NCBI RefSeq assembly: GCF_900176335.1
Contig: NZ_FWXW01000005.1
Location: 186,001-250,000 of the forward strand
Source of the DNA: Papillibacter cinnamivorans DSM 12816
GTDB taxonomy: Bacteria > Bacillota > Clostridia > Oscillospirales > Oscillospiraceae
Direction of reading: 5' to 3'
DNA length: 64,000 nt
Each line of letters opens with the position of its first letter. Position 1 is the stretch's first letter. The notes under the pieces are model-generated. The model made no database searches. It was not told where the DNA came from and saw only the letters and a program-made list of their open reading frames with translations. Below, one piece after another: positions 26,810 to 40,379 of the stretch. The translations under genes were made by a program, and so were the position numbers.

Positions 26810-27595
26810 ATGAACAACGATATCCTCCTGAGCGTCAAGGATAAGATTGCCACCATCACCATCAACCTGCCCGAGCAAAGCAACGCCATCGCCTCCACCA
26901 TGGTCAATCCCCTGCGGGAGGCCGTGGAGCAGTGCGGCAAAGACCCCGCCGTCAATGTCATCATCATCACCGGCGCAGGGAAGAACTTTTCCGCCGGCGG
27001 ATCCATCGCGGAATTCAAGGGGAAAGCCGAATCGGGCGAGGGTCTGGAGGCTCCTCTGGTCGCTCAGTACGGCAGGATGAGCGCCGCCATCCGCAAGTGC
27101 CCCAAGCCGGTGATCGCCATGGTCAACGGCGCTGCCGCAGGAGCGGGATGCAGTCTCGCCCTGGCATGCGATTTCAGAATCGCCACCGAGAAGAGCCGCT
27201 TCATCATGGCTTTCATCTCCATGGCCCTTCCCGGAGACACCGGCGGGTTTTATTATCTGGAACGGCTGGTGGGTCTTGCCCGGGCTACGGAGATCATGAT
27301 GACCGGCGCGCCCGTGGACGGAAAAACGGCTCTTGCCATCGGCCTTGCCAACCGCCTGGCGGAGGAAGGCCAGCTGGAGGAAGTCACATATAAATTTGCC
27401 GCCCGCCTGGCAGCCCTGCCCGGACTGGCCATCGCGAGGCAAAAGGCCATTATCAACGAATTTTTCTTCGATGAGCAGGAAAAATACACCGCCAGAGAGG
27501 GCCAGTACATGGAGGAGTGCTCCAAGACAAACGACTTCAAGGAGGCCGTCAGCGCCTTCTTTGCAAAACGACCGCCCGTATTCAAGGGAGAATAA
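26810..27595 (+). CDS. enoyl-CoA hydratase/isomerase (crotonase) family protein
   Basis: A 261-residue protein of the crotonase fold. The oxyanion-hole stretches are S-A-G-G-S-I-A-E-F (about residue 62) and N-G-A-A-A-G-A-G-C-S-L-A-L-A-C-D (about 107), and P-G-D-T-G-G-F-Y-Y occupies the position that usually carries catalytic glutamates. Only an aspartate is seen there (G-D-T-G-G), so classical hydratase activity is uncertain; isomerase or hydrolase activity is possible. The start is probably the ATG at 26810 rather than the GTG at 26801. It lies between hrcA and grpE, which is unusual for this operon. Confidence 0.85.
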   Translation: MNNDILLSVKDKIATITINLPEQSNAIASTMVNPLREAVEQCGKDPAVNVIIITGAGKNFSAGGSIAEFKGKAESGEGLEAPLVAQYGRMSAAIRKCPKPVIAMVNGAAAGAGCSLALACDFRIATEKSRFIMAFISMALPGDTGGFYYLERLVGLARATEIMMTGAPVDGKTALAIGLANRLAEEGQLEEVTYKFAARLAALPGLAIARQKAIINEFFFDEQEKYTAREGQYMEECSKTNDFKEAVSAFFAKRPPVFKGE

Positions 27596-27737
27596 CGCAT
27601 TTTTCTCTTGACCGGAACCGTCCTCCCGCCGTCTTCGGCCGGCGGGAGGCGGCCGGAAGAGCGTCCTCCCTGGGGCAAAGCTCCGTTTGCCGAAAGCGGC
27701 GGAGAGCACATCATAGGATGGAGGTTGCCAGGGAACA

Positions 27738-28316
27738 ATGAGTAAAAAGAAAAAGGAAGAGACTCACTTGGAACAGACAAGCGAACCGATCCGGAAGGAT
27801 GCACAGGAAACAAAGCCCGCGGAAGCGGATATCGTCTCCGCGGAAGCGGAACTCAAACAGGTTCTCTTAAAGTCCCAGGAGCGCGCCGAACAGATGGAGC
27901 GGGACCTGGGCGCCAGCAAGGACCAGTATCTCCGGTTGGCAGCGGAATACGACAATTTCCGCAAACGTTCCCAGAAGGAACGGGAGTCTGCCTATCAGGA
28001 CGCCTGGGCGGACGCGGTTTCCCGCCTGCTGCCGGTATACGACAACCTGGAGCGGGCTCTCGGCCAGCCCACGAAAGACGAGGCCTACCGGAAGGGCGTG
28101 GAGCTGACCATGGCGCAGCTTTCGGAAATCTTTGAAAAAATGGGCGTCCGGGAAATCCCGGCGCAGGGCTCCGCCTTTGATCCCGCGTTTCACAACGCGG
28201 TGATGCACACGGAAGACCCGTCTCTGGGAGACGGCGTCGTGGCGGAGGTATTCCAGAAGGGGTTTCTTCTGGGTGACAAAGTGATCCGGACGGCCATGGT
28301 GAAGGTGGCAAACTAA
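27738..28316 (+). CDS. grpE: nucleotide exchange factor GrpE
   Basis: A 192-residue co-chaperone that releases ADP from DnaK. A charged N-terminal tail leads to a long helix containing D-Q-Y-L-R-L-A-A-E-Y-D-N-F-R-K-R. The C-terminal beta-domain carries P-A-Q-G-S-A-F-D-P-A-F-H-N-A-V-M, then V-A-E-V-F-Q-K-G-F and a final V-I-R-T-A-M-V-K-V. GGAGGTTGCCAGGGA lies upstream. The 142-base gap after the crotonase may hold a second promoter. Confidence 0.97.
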   Translation: MSKKKKEETHLEQTSEPIRKDAQETKPAEADIVSAEAELKQVLLKSQERAEQMERDLGASKDQYLRLAAEYDNFRKRSQKERESAYQDAWADAVSRLLPVYDNLERALGQPTKDEAYRKGVELTMAQLSEIFEKMGVREIPAQGSAFDPAFHNAVMHTEDPSLGDGVVAEVFQKGFLLGDKVIRTAMVKVAN

Positions 28317-28368
28317 ACCCGAACCCAGCAAATCACGAAGCAGATTACAGAACATCTGATTATTATAA

Positions 28369-30255
<1,887 letters not shown>

Positions 30256-30364
30256 CACCACGAGAACAAGAAAGAACCACGAACACAGCAAAAGAACCAA
30301 CCCACAACGCGGCGCAAAACGGAGCCGGCCTCCCCGTCGACCCACAGCAAGCCAAACAGCTTTC

Positions 30365-31540
30365 CCACAGCAAAAACGCGATGCCGAAGAACCGCTACGC
30401 CACAATAAGCGAGCAACCAACCACCACAGCAACAACGCCCACCGCAAACTCCCAAAAAAAAATCACCCAGACCACAATCCCGCACACAACACGGCTGACC
30501 CCCACACCAAAGAAAAAAAACACACCCAAGAACACCAGCCCGAAAGACAAAAACGCGCGAAACACCACCACCGCAGACAAGCAGCCGAAAAACCAAAATC
30601 CGAACCAAACAAAGGAAACCACAGAAAACGCTACGGAGAAAGCAACAACCGCGCAGGAACCGAAAGCACCGACTGTGAAAAAGCCAGAAACCCACACCCC
30701 CACGGAGGACGAGGAAACCAACACCACAGCCCCGAACACCCCAACAACCCACCCCAACGAGGCGAAAATAGCACCAACTCCAGCACCATCAGATCTGAAC
30801 AGACAGCATACCGCCCTGAAAACGAAAGCACGCGAACGCCGAAGGACGCAGGCGACAAACACGCCGAAACAGGACAAAAAAAACGCACCAACAACCAAAA
30901 AGGCCAAGAAGGAAGACCAACCGGAAAGATCCGGCGACACAAACACACCCCCAACGCAACCGACACACCCCACTCACAAAGCCCCAAATAAAACGCCAAA
31001 GAAAAAACCAGCCAAAAAAAACGACCCACCCCCCGCACCGCCAGATCCGAAACCCACCAGAGAAAAAGAACCCGGAAGAAGCCAGCCCGCATCCACAACG
31101 GCCAGAACAGCACACGCCGCCGCCAGGCAAACGCCGCCAAGCGCAAACCCGAAAAAAACGACCTGCTCAAAAGCGAACCGGGCCAGCAACACCCATTCGA
31201 GAAGCCGCACAAAAAATCCCTCACCAGAAAAGAACCCACCAAAGGCACCCAGACGACACCGGGAGCAGAGCTGGAAAACCCAACGCAACACAAAAAGCGA
31301 AAAAACACCACACCGGAAGCCAAAAAGACGGGAAAAACCTACCGACAGCCGGGAAAGGCCACCCCCAACAACAGACGCAAGGCCCAGGGCCACCAGAAAA
31401 TAAACGACTTCAGCAAAACCCCCAACAAAAGGAGACCCGAAAACAAAGAAGCCCGCCACGCCATAAACGAGACGACAAACGAAACCAAGCACGAACAGCG
31501 CAAAAGCATCTCCGAAAAAACGAAAAAACCCAACAAATCA
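30365..31540 (+). pseudogene. dnaJ: scrambled trace of chaperone DnaJ
   Basis: The reading frame at positions congruent to 30,365 gives K-R-D-A-E-E-P-L, matching the DnaJ start K-R-D-Y-Y-E-V-L. It continues R-K-L-P-K-K-N-H-P-D-H-N-P for R-K-L-A-K-K-Y-H-P-D-L-N-P, including the HPD motif. The C-terminus reads E-Q-R-K-S-I-S-E-K, matching the E-Q-R-K-S-F-F-E-K type ending, then an apparent stop position near 31,538. The length of about 390 codons is right. dnaJ after dnaK is the usual order. Boundaries are accurate to a few codons; the protein cannot be translated as written. Confidence 0.75.
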
Positions 31541-31599
31541 CACCACGTGCCCCCACCGCGGCCCAGACCGAGGACGGACGCGGCGTTCAGCCTCGCAAA

Positions 31600-32490
31600 A
31601 CCACCGTCCACGACCACGACGAGCGAAAGCAGAGCGCAGGTGAGAGAAACACACAGGCCGCACCCGGACATAATCGCCCTCCCCACACCCACCACGGACC
31701 ACACGCCGCCCACCACCCTCGCCAGCCCCACAACCACGAACAAAAACGAAACCGAAGAAACGAAAAAGCAGCCGGCCGCCGGACAACACACAAAACAGCA
31801 GGACCCAAAGACCCTACAGGAGGAAACGGAAACCGAAAACAAAACCACCCGCCCCCAAAAACACCACAGCGCGACCAGCCGCAGCACATAAGAGGGACAG
31901 CAGCAACCCACGAAAAGAAGGGAATAGCAACACAGCACACCCCGGAAGAGCACAGAGGCGAACATGGCCGAACAGGACCTGGCCAGCACCAAGGCACCGC
32001 ACACCACCGCCCAAATCGACCCGGAAACCCGCCAAATCACCCCCAACCGCGCCCAAACGCATACCCGAACAAAAACGGCGCAGGAAACGCACCTTTGCAC
32101 AGCAGACGACCACCAAAAGCAGTCGAAAGAAGCGCACACCTGGGAACACCAGAAAGCCATGGAACACACCAACACCCCCAGCACCCACCGGACCGAAACC
32201 CAGACGGCTTCAACGGCCACCACAACCCACAAAACCCGGCCAAGCCCCTCAAGCAAGCCAATGAAGCCCAGGCAGAACCCAATCAAGCACGCTCCCACAA
32301 AGCCCATCCCCGCCTCCAAAATAACCAAACCCCAGGAGGCAAGGGCACAACGGACAAACCACCAGGATACGCAGACGGCAAGTCCCACCGACCTCAACAG
32401 AAACGATTTTCACAAGATCTAACACGCAAGCAACGCCCAAAAAAACATCAGGCTGCAAAAGCCCGACGAAGAAGCCCATCCCACCCTGGA
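31600..32490 (+). pseudogene. prmA: possible scrambled trace of ribosomal protein L11 methyltransferase
   Basis: The same frame as the dnaJ trace carries E-Q-D-L-A-S-T-K-A-P-H-T-T-A at about 31,968, which fits the PrmA motif D-P-G-M-A-F-G-T-G-T-H-E-T-T at roughly eight of fourteen positions when single-base changes are allowed. Forty codons later a K-E-A-x-x-W-E-x-Q stretch could fit the S-adenosylmethionine-binding D-x-D. prmA after dnaJ is common in Clostridia, which is part of the reason for the call. The match is weak and the limits are guesses. Confidence 0.35.
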
Positions 32491-32599
32491 CAAGCAGAGG
32501 ATCTACCTGAGCAGCCCGATCCGCCCAATGCACACCGCAAAAACGCGACACATGGGAAACCTGCGCGGCGACAAAATGCTTACCCTACTATATAAATAA

Positions 32600-34051
32600 A
32601 ACAACAACAGCCTGAAGAACCCCAACGCCGACTGGACCCAAACGAACACGGATCCCATCCAATTCATGAACTCCATACACAACCGAATCCCCACCAGCAA
32701 CAACGACGGAGAACGGCACAGAAACCTCATCTACGTAAACAACAAACACGAAAAAAAGCAGCCGACCAACAAACACGAAAGCAAAAAGACAAACCCGAAT
32801 TTCCTCACAAAAAACAAATGCACCAAGGACACCGCCTCAAAAAGCACGACAAACAACACAGAAACGGCAAAAATCATCCACGACGTCAGCACCCCCGCCG
32901 ACCGGCACCAAAACCACAAAGAGACCGACAGCACGAAAGACCAGAAAAACGAAGAAAGCCCCTATCTGGTCAAAACCATCCTGGAAACGGACGCATTTTC
33001 CCAACACAACCCAGCCGGCATCCAAAACATGTCCAACCCGCACTACACCAAGCCAAAGCAGGAGCCACCCAACGCCAACCACAACGGCAACAACCAGGAA
33101 AGCACCCTAAAGGACCATAAAAACCGCAACACCTCCAAAACCAACAACACCCACTCAAACACACGGATCTCCGACGAACCCCCCACCCGCAACGAACTCA
33201 ACGAGCCAGACCAACACAAAAAAACCGCAAGCGCAGCCGACCCAAACCCGCACGTCAGCTGCGCCAACCTTACCAACAAGCCGCTCAAAAGCGAGAAGGT
33301 AGGACAGGAAAAGAACCCGACGACCCGCGCCATCAACACCGCCAAAACCGCACAGATCGAACCCGCCGACAGGAGCACGCGCACCACCGATAAAAACCAC
33401 AACATGCCCCCGCCCATCCAGAGCAAACTGCCCCGCACCCAGCAGAAAAAAACCCTCATCCGCACCGGCGACAGGCACGCAAGGCCCGCCGACATCCGGC
33501 TCACCGCCGCAACAAACGAACATCTCACCCAGTGCGACACCAAACGAACCGGAAGCGCCAACCCCAACTAGCACACCAACGGACTTCCCAGCCGAATCCC
33601 CCCCCGCACAGACCGAAGAAAGCACAGCACACCATTCGCCAAACATTCTCACGGGGATTTTTCAAAAAAAGACACCAACAAAAAGCAAGCAAACGACCAC
33701 ATCCACGCCCACCGCCCAACCCACGAACAGAACGCCAAGCCCCGGCAACCACGCAACGCCACAGAACCGAGACTGGACAAAAGAAACCCAAACGAAAACA
33801 ACCACAACAGGCACCCGCACAAAAACCCGCCCCCCAAGGAAGACAGGCCTCAAAACCGCAACCACCGCCCCGAGGACCAGGCCCACGAACCCGCCACGAC
33901 CACGCACCGGACCGGAATCGAACAGAACGACCCCGCACCCAACCCAGATACGCCCCAAAAAAACGCAGCAAACCCCAAGCAGAACGCCCAAAACCGTGCA
34001 ATTCACAACCACAAAAGCCAAGAACACAACAAAAAACACCACGACAAATAA
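32600..34051 (+). pseudogene. scrambled trace of a PAS / sigma-54-dependent activator
   Basis: In one continuous frame the trace has a PAS-like start (N-S-I-H-N-R-I... N-D-G-E-R), then E-P-P-T-R-N-E-L for Walker A E-S-G-T-G-K-E-L. It continues L-K-S-E-K-V-G-Q-E-K-N-P-T-T-R-A for L-E-S-E-L-F-G-Y-E-K-G-A-F-T-G-A, then M-P-P-P-I-Q-S-K-L for M-P-L-P-I-Q-S-K-L. R-P-A-D-I-R-L-T-A-A-T-N and I-P-P-R-T-D-R-R follow. A Fis-type end A-Q-N-R-A-I-H-N-H-K precedes a TAA at 34,049. This is the full NtrC-family order. Which promoter it would serve is unknown; the start is approximate. Confidence 0.7.
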
Positions 34052-37000
34052 AAAAACCACGGAACGCACAACACCGCCAACGAAGTGTCAGACCCACAAA
34101 AAAGCACACGGCTCCGAACCCACAACCCGCTCCGAAACCAGAACCAGCCCCGGCGCTACAGCAACCCCAAAGACGGGCAGCAAACGAGCGTCCCGCACGA
34201 CTCCGACCACCGCAGACAAACCCACACACCCGCAACCCCCCACAACAGGCACAGCGACCGCAACAACAACCACGGAAACGCCCCCCGCCAAGAACTGGAC
34301 CACCGCAACCTCTACCGAAAAGGCGACCCACAAATCAACACCCGCCGCTCCAAACCCCACACAACGCATCACCGGAGCCGGGGCAATCCCCAGAGCCGCC
34401 AACATAGACCGGAAGCCGGCGACCGCTACAACACGGTGTACGAAAAGCACAGGCCCAAAAGAATAAAACAAGAAGATATCCACACAACGCTGACAGATGA
34501 CCACGGCGACCCCACCACCCGCAGCCCCCGAAAAAGCCCGAAAACACGCGGCGATTAAAAAACAAACGTCTGCAGCACAAACAAGGCGAGACGCAGACAC
34601 CCGAAAGCCCCGAAAAACCACAGCGCAGCCAGGCGACAGCCCGAGCCCGGCCCTCCCCACAGCGCGACCGAGGGAGACCCCGCTCCGCCACCGCCCCACC
34701 AAAAAAAAGAACAGCCAACAAAGTCCCCCGCACCCGGCCCGGGAGCCGACCACAGGACAAAAGCCCCCAAAGCCCCCGGAGACAAAACAACGCCAAGAGC
34801 CGGGCACCACACACCCGGCCCCGGCCGGCACGGCGGACAGAACAAAGCAGAAACAACCGCCCGAACACGCAAGGCCAAAGCAGAAGGCACCAAAGCCGCC
34901 GCAAACCACGAGACCCGAAAAGCGAGTAAAAAGAGCACCAAACCCCGCCACGCCCAGCGCCAAGAAGGCAAGGCCGAGCCCCGCCGAACACGCGGCAACG
35001 CCAAAGCCGCATCCCGCAAACACCGCACAAAAAAAGAAAGAGATAAGCGAGAAAGCACACAAGCCACCAAGCCGATAGGGAAGCTACAAAGCAAGGAGAA
35101 CCACCGGAAACAGTCCCCGCCACAATGGCCAGGCAAAGAGTCCCGAACGCACATATACCCACAACAAGCCGACTATTTCACTAGCTCCAAACGCGCCCAC
35201 ACGCGCCCGGAGCCCCGCCGGATACACAGTCACCGTGAAGAACAGGAAACCCCCCCCCACAGAACCATGAAAAGGAACCATGCACCCGTCAAGCGACAAC
35301 CCTCACAGGCGAAGGGCACCGAAGAAGCACAAGTTGAAAAAGCGGCCGAACAAAATGCCAAGACAACTAGATCAAAAAACAGAACCGGAGAGAAACCCGC
35401 ACAAATATATGACCATTTCCCCCAACAGAACTCAATACAAGACCCCAAGAACGCGCCAAAACCCCAGCAGCACACAGCCACCGCCATCCCAAACCGAGCC
35501 CACCCGGAATACAGTTTCCCCACACCCAGCACGATCCCACAAGGACAATCGCAAAAACAGCCGCACAGAAAACCCGCCCAGCGACGTACCAGCACACGAC
35601 CCCGCGAGCCAAACCGCTCCGGCCCAACGACACCCGCAAAGACCAAAAACATATAGCCGCGACAACAAACAAACAAACGCCACCCCTTCCTACCGAACCA
35701 AACCGCCCCAGCCGCGCTCCGCCCAGATAAACACCACCGGCCCCAACGCCCCGGCACCCCCCCGGCAGACTGGGCCTCAACCCGGGCAACACCACGCACC
35801 CCGAATCCCCCAAAGCCCACACAACCTCATCCCCACAGCCGACCTCACAACAGCCCGAACAAAAGCCCCAGGCACCCCCGGGTACGAAGAAGCAACCAAC
35901 GCCGGCCTCAAACCGCACAACCAAGCGCAAAGGAAAGACCGCATAAAAACTCCCGGAGAGCCGCAAAAAAGAACCCCAAACCACAGAAAAAGAGAAGACC
36001 CGGCAGCTCCCAAAAAGCCGAAAACCAGCACAACCGATATCCCCAAGCCCGGACATGACACCGACACAACAGCCCCAGACGACCGCAAAAGCGAAACGAA
36101 CGAACCGCAAGCCCCGTACCCCCCGCCACCTCCCGTAACGGCAGACCACGGTCCAGCCGACGACACCCTCAATTACAACACCCGCAAGCACCATACACAC
36201 CGACGTCGCCGCACAGACAAGAGGTATATGAACACCAAAGACGAAAACACAACCACAATGCAGATAAAACAAGAAAAACAGTCGGGGAGCACCAACCACC
36301 CCCCCGGGACAACCATACCCCTGCTCGAAGCGGCTCCAGCAGGAGAGGAATAGGAAAAACACACACGGTACGAACACCGCCCCCCGCCCGAAATAGGCCC
36401 AAAAAACCCTCCACCTCCGCCCCCAAAACGCCCTGCACGCCCCCGCCCGCCTCCCCCGCCGACAGAAAAGCACAACCCAACCCATGCAGCAGAACAACCA
36501 TCCTCCCGCACGCACACACCCTGCAAAAAAAGAACCCAATGTTATGCAACCGCACAAAAAACGAAACTCCGCCAGGCAATTGCAACAGTCCGACGCAAGA
36601 CACCAAGAACGAGCCCTGCCCCCATACGTCCCCATCCATCCCAGAAACCCAAAGCCCATTAACCAGTAAAAAAGCACAGAAGCCAACCAACACGAAATCC
36701 CAACAAATCCGTCCGGTTTGTGAAAAACCCCCTCCCCCCCACCAACACAGAGGACAAAGGGAAAGCAAGTACCAAAGCAAGCAACAAAGGCCCAGCAACC
36801 TATAAAATAGGACCAACAAGGGCGGGGAAGCAACCCCCCGAAAACCAACCAAAAAGGAGAAAGAGCAAGAGGAAAAAAAAAAACAGCACAAAACCGACCC
36901 AAAGGCTCCCGCCAAAAAATGACCCGAAGACCCAAAACGCCACGAGAACCAACTGCCAGAAACCACAAGAAACAAGACAGATCCGAAAGAAAAGCAAGAT

Positions 37001-37146
37001 AAGACGGAACCGGAACAAAACGCAGAACCAACCGCAGAAGAAATAAATCCAGAAACAAAGCGACCCCAGAAAACCCGCAAAACACACCCAAACGGAAGGC
37101 GGGACCACCCAACAGAACGCATTGCGCAAACCGGAACCAAAATCCA
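34052..37146 (+). other. scrambled region, underlying genes not identified
   Basis: About 3 kb of the A/C-rich tract between the sigma-54 activator trace and the atpI trace. A GTG at 34,085 and the frame after it look protein-like. A P-G-T-P-G-Y-E-E-A-T-N-A-G-L segment near 35,870 in another frame may be the remains of a conserved motif. I could not tie either to a family. Room exists for two to four genes. Long open frames on both strands here are a by-product of missing T and are not annotated. Confidence 0.4.
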
Positions 37147-39081
37147 AGGTCCAACGCAAAGATAAACCGCACCAGGCGGCCAACCCCGCCAACCCACAGC
37201 GACCAAATCCAGCAGCAACCGCAAAACCCCCGACACGTGAAAACCACCCAAACAGACCCAAAACGCGCGCACACCAAACGCCCCCCCCTAGGCCACCCGA
37301 ACACCACGGCGCCCACCGAAATGAAAGACCCGCCCACAACCATCCAAAAGGCAAACACAACCCCAGCCAACCACCCCGCCGTGAACGCCAGCATCAGGGC
37401 CCCCCGCAAAGAAACGCAGGAACCGGAGAGCTCCAACAACGCCACGCTCAACGCCGCAAGGCAAAAAGCCACGACAACCAACCAGCACCCACAGAACAGC
37501 CCGCAGCACAACTCGCACCAGAACCGGACGCAGCCAAACAGAACGACCCCCGCGCCCACCAGATCCATAGATCCCCAGAAAAACAGGAAATCCACCCAAA
37601 ACGAACAGTTGAACCTCGCCGTAAGCCCGGCGCAACCCGACTCCAGACACAGCAAAGCAAACCACACAGCCGCGGCCCCCACAGCACACCCCAAAATCGC
37701 CACCGCCGACCGCGAACAGCAGGACAGATTCACCATCAGCCACAAAACCAACACCGACACTACAGAAAAAGCATCGACCACCGACGGTCCCACAATAAAG
37801 CAAAATAAAAACCAAACCGGAAAACCGAAGGAAAACATCAAAGCAAGGCAAACCGACACCACCACCATTACCGCCGACCGGGAAGAGCATCCCGATACCA
37901 GAGCGCAAAGCCCGCAACCACAGCACCCGCCCAACAACCGAATCCACCCGCGAACTCAGCAAAGCCCCAAACAAACCCCACCAGAAACCAGCCGCACAAA
38001 CCACACGACCGGGCCACCAGACAGATGGCCCACAGGGCCGCAGCCACCAAAACGGGACAGCAACCCGAACCCAGGTCCCGCCGACTACAAAAGGCAAGAA
38101 CAGAAACCGGAGCACACCCCACACACGAAACAAAAAAACACCACGCCACCAACACCGCCGAACAGGGTTAAAAAAAGGTACACACGACCGGCAGAAAACC
38201 CGAAAAACCCCAACCCACCAACAATCCCAGCCTTCACAAGTGACCCCGCCACGAAAGACCCAGAAAACACCAACGCAACCGAGCCAACCCCCAGGGCGCC
38301 CAGAACCCAGAAAAAAGAAAAGCCGAAAGCAACGCCCGGAGAAAGGAGAGGACCTGCCACGAGCGGACGCGTCACCACGCCAATATGCCGGACTCCAACC
38401 CCATCCCGCTGCGCAGACCCCGTGACCCTGATAACCCAGAAGATCTGCCACATCCATAGGCTGCACCGCTGCTCAGTCACCAACCCACCGAGCAATCCCA
38501 CCGGCGATCTCCAGAACGCCAATACCAACCACCCGAGCCACATCAAGGCCACCAGCGGCCGCAACATAAAACCCCGCAACCGCAACCGACGCCCACTGCA
38601 CGCTAACCGCGAGGAGAGCAGCCAGCGGCTCCTCCCCACCGGCAACACAGGAGGCAATACCCCCCACCACCCCGGAGTCGTACTCCAGGGAGAACGCCCA
38701 CCCAGCCGGACCCACCACACAAACAACGAAGAAACACACCGCAACACCCTCAGACATAGCGCCAGTCTCCATGACATAACCGCCGAACTGGAAAAAAACC
38801 GAGCTTACAACCCTCGCAGGGCACACAGGCACGCAACAGCGCGCACCCCCACCGTCCGCAACCGCCAGCACGCCCTACCCGGACCCATCAAACACATCAC
38901 ACCCAAAGGCCTCGTCCAGCACCCGGTCAACACGGCCAACAACAGCACCCAAACTCAGGGCCACAAAGCCCCGCGGCAAAAACTGGAGATACACAGAAAA
39001 TACAATACAACCAGAGGAGTCAAAAGCCAACAGACCGCAAACAAAACAAAAGACGTCCATATCAAGAAGGACGAAAAGTAG
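37147..39081 (+). pseudogene. atpI: scrambled trace of V-type ATPase subunit I
   Basis: The frame ending at the TAG at 39,079-39,081 has the subunit I C-terminus: R-Q-K-L-E-I-H-R-K-Y-N matches L-Q-Y-L-E-F-F-G-K-F-Y, and K-T-K-D-V-H-I matches the usual N-T-K-Y-V-H-I. The N-terminal part near 37,200 (D-Q-I-Q-Q-Q-P-Q-N-P-R) fits the first helix of the family. About 644 codons, normal for the large stator/rotor-interface membrane subunit. It directly precedes the subunit K trace, the usual order. The start is approximate. Confidence 0.65.
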
Positions 39082-39092
39082 AAATCAAAAGG

Positions 39093-39565
39093 ATGAACCA
39101 ATTAGCCACCCCAATCGCCGGAACCGCCGCAGCCAAGACGAGAGATACGAAATACGCCCCGCACGGCGTAGGAGACAACACTCCCGGCAAAAAAAACGCA
39201 GACGTTCACACAAAAAAGCCCGACAACCACTCCAAAATCCTGAAACTGCAGATCATCCCCGATACGAACAGCCCAAACAAGCCAATAACCCGGAACGGAG
39301 CCCTGACGAAACATGGGCTCTCCTCCGGAAAGGAGAAGAAACAGCCAGCACCCACACATCGCATCGACCCCAAAACCCGCAGCCCGAGGGCTAACCACGA
39401 AACCAGGACCGCAATCCCTCAACGCCGCGATGCCGAAACCGAAGAACAGAAGAAAGAAAAGCATCCCGACCAGCAGCCCAAGGGCACCAGCATCCCGACC
39501 ATGGGGGAATGCGACGCCATCCCCTGCCTGCAGCCCCCATACCGGAGGCGCAACAGCCAACCCGA
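39093..39565 (+). pseudogene. atpK: scrambled trace of V-type ATPase subunit K (c-ring)
   Basis: An ATG survives at 39,093. The first hairpin reads L-A-T-P-I-A-G-T-A-A-A, then Y-A-P-H-G-V-G-D and S-K-I-L-K-L-Q-I-I-P-D-T-N, matching the proteolipid pattern G-V-G-I-A-G and K-I-L-V-L-Q-I-L-P-G-T-Q. The second hairpin reads K-G-T-S-I-P-T-M-G-E-C-D-A-I for K-G-I-I-L-A-A-M-V-E-T-Y-A-I, keeping the ion-binding glutamate codon. Ion specificity (Na+ or H+) should not be inferred from scrambled codons. The end is estimated. Confidence 0.75.
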
Positions 39566-39689
39566 ACTAGATAGGCAGAAAGGTACACAGACACAACGAC
39601 GGAACGCCGCCCCATCCCAACACGACCGCCATCAACAGCGGCCAAACCAGGATGGCAACCACGAAACCCCCTCTTTTCACCGGAACAAA

Positions 39690-40340
39690 CACCGAAAGGA
39701 CGAACACAACCGCACGAACCGTATTGAAAACAACACAAACCCCAACACACAAGAACCCCAGCGCGAACATGACGAGAGCAGACCACAGCCCCGACCGCAG
39801 CCCCCCCAAAGAACGCACCGGAGGCAATCCACTACAGAAAAGGAACGCGGAAACCCCCCGCACCCCCGCAGGAAAAACGCCGAAGAGCAAAAACAACGGC
39901 AAACACACCTAGCACACCCAGAATCGAAAAAACGGAGCATCGCGCCCAACCAGGAGAGCATCCACCTGGCACGCCACCAAGCCCGGCACAAACCTCTCGA
40001 CCAACCAGAAGCCGACTAAGGCGCTCAGAACCAAAAACACCCCCGCCCCAGCCGCCATGCCCGCAAGGAGCAGCACCGAGCAGCACAGGAAGACAAAACC
40101 CACCACGGGAAGAACCTACACACCGCCGCCAACCAACCGCGGGCCAAAGACCCCAAGACCACCCCTCGGACCAATCCGGACCACCACCCGGACAGGAAGA
40201 CCGGGCAGACCCACAGCGAAGGCCATCAGCAAAGCAACAAAACCGAAAAGACGCTAAGACGACGCCAGCGAGAAACCAGGCCACCACAGCGCGCCCAAAA
40301 GCTGGGGCCCAAAAGCAACCGCACCCCTCCCCAAAACACC
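39690..40340 (+). pseudogene. atpE: scrambled trace of V-type ATPase subunit E
   Basis: In the same frame as the subunit K trace, T-N-R-I-E-N-N-T-N near 39,714 fits the start of the peripheral-stalk subunit (I-T-A-R-I-E-x-D-A-N). R-R-K-N-A-E-E-Q-K-Q-R and H-P-E-S-K-K-R-S-I-A-P-N-Q-E near 39,870-39,940 fit the G-x-K-x-A-E-E-x-K-x-R and L-E-S-R-K-x-I-L-A-A-K-Q-E pattern. The order after K and before C is usual. Both ends are approximate. Confidence 0.65.
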
Positions 40341-40379
40341 CATGAACCCCGCAGCCACATGGAACCCCCAGCGACACGG

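Noticed and set aside
35367-37937. Minus-strand protein of more than 850 residues
   Set aside because: Its composition is Cys/Trp/Val/Gly-rich with no domain pattern. It is the antisense of the A/C-rich strand and crosses several traced genes.
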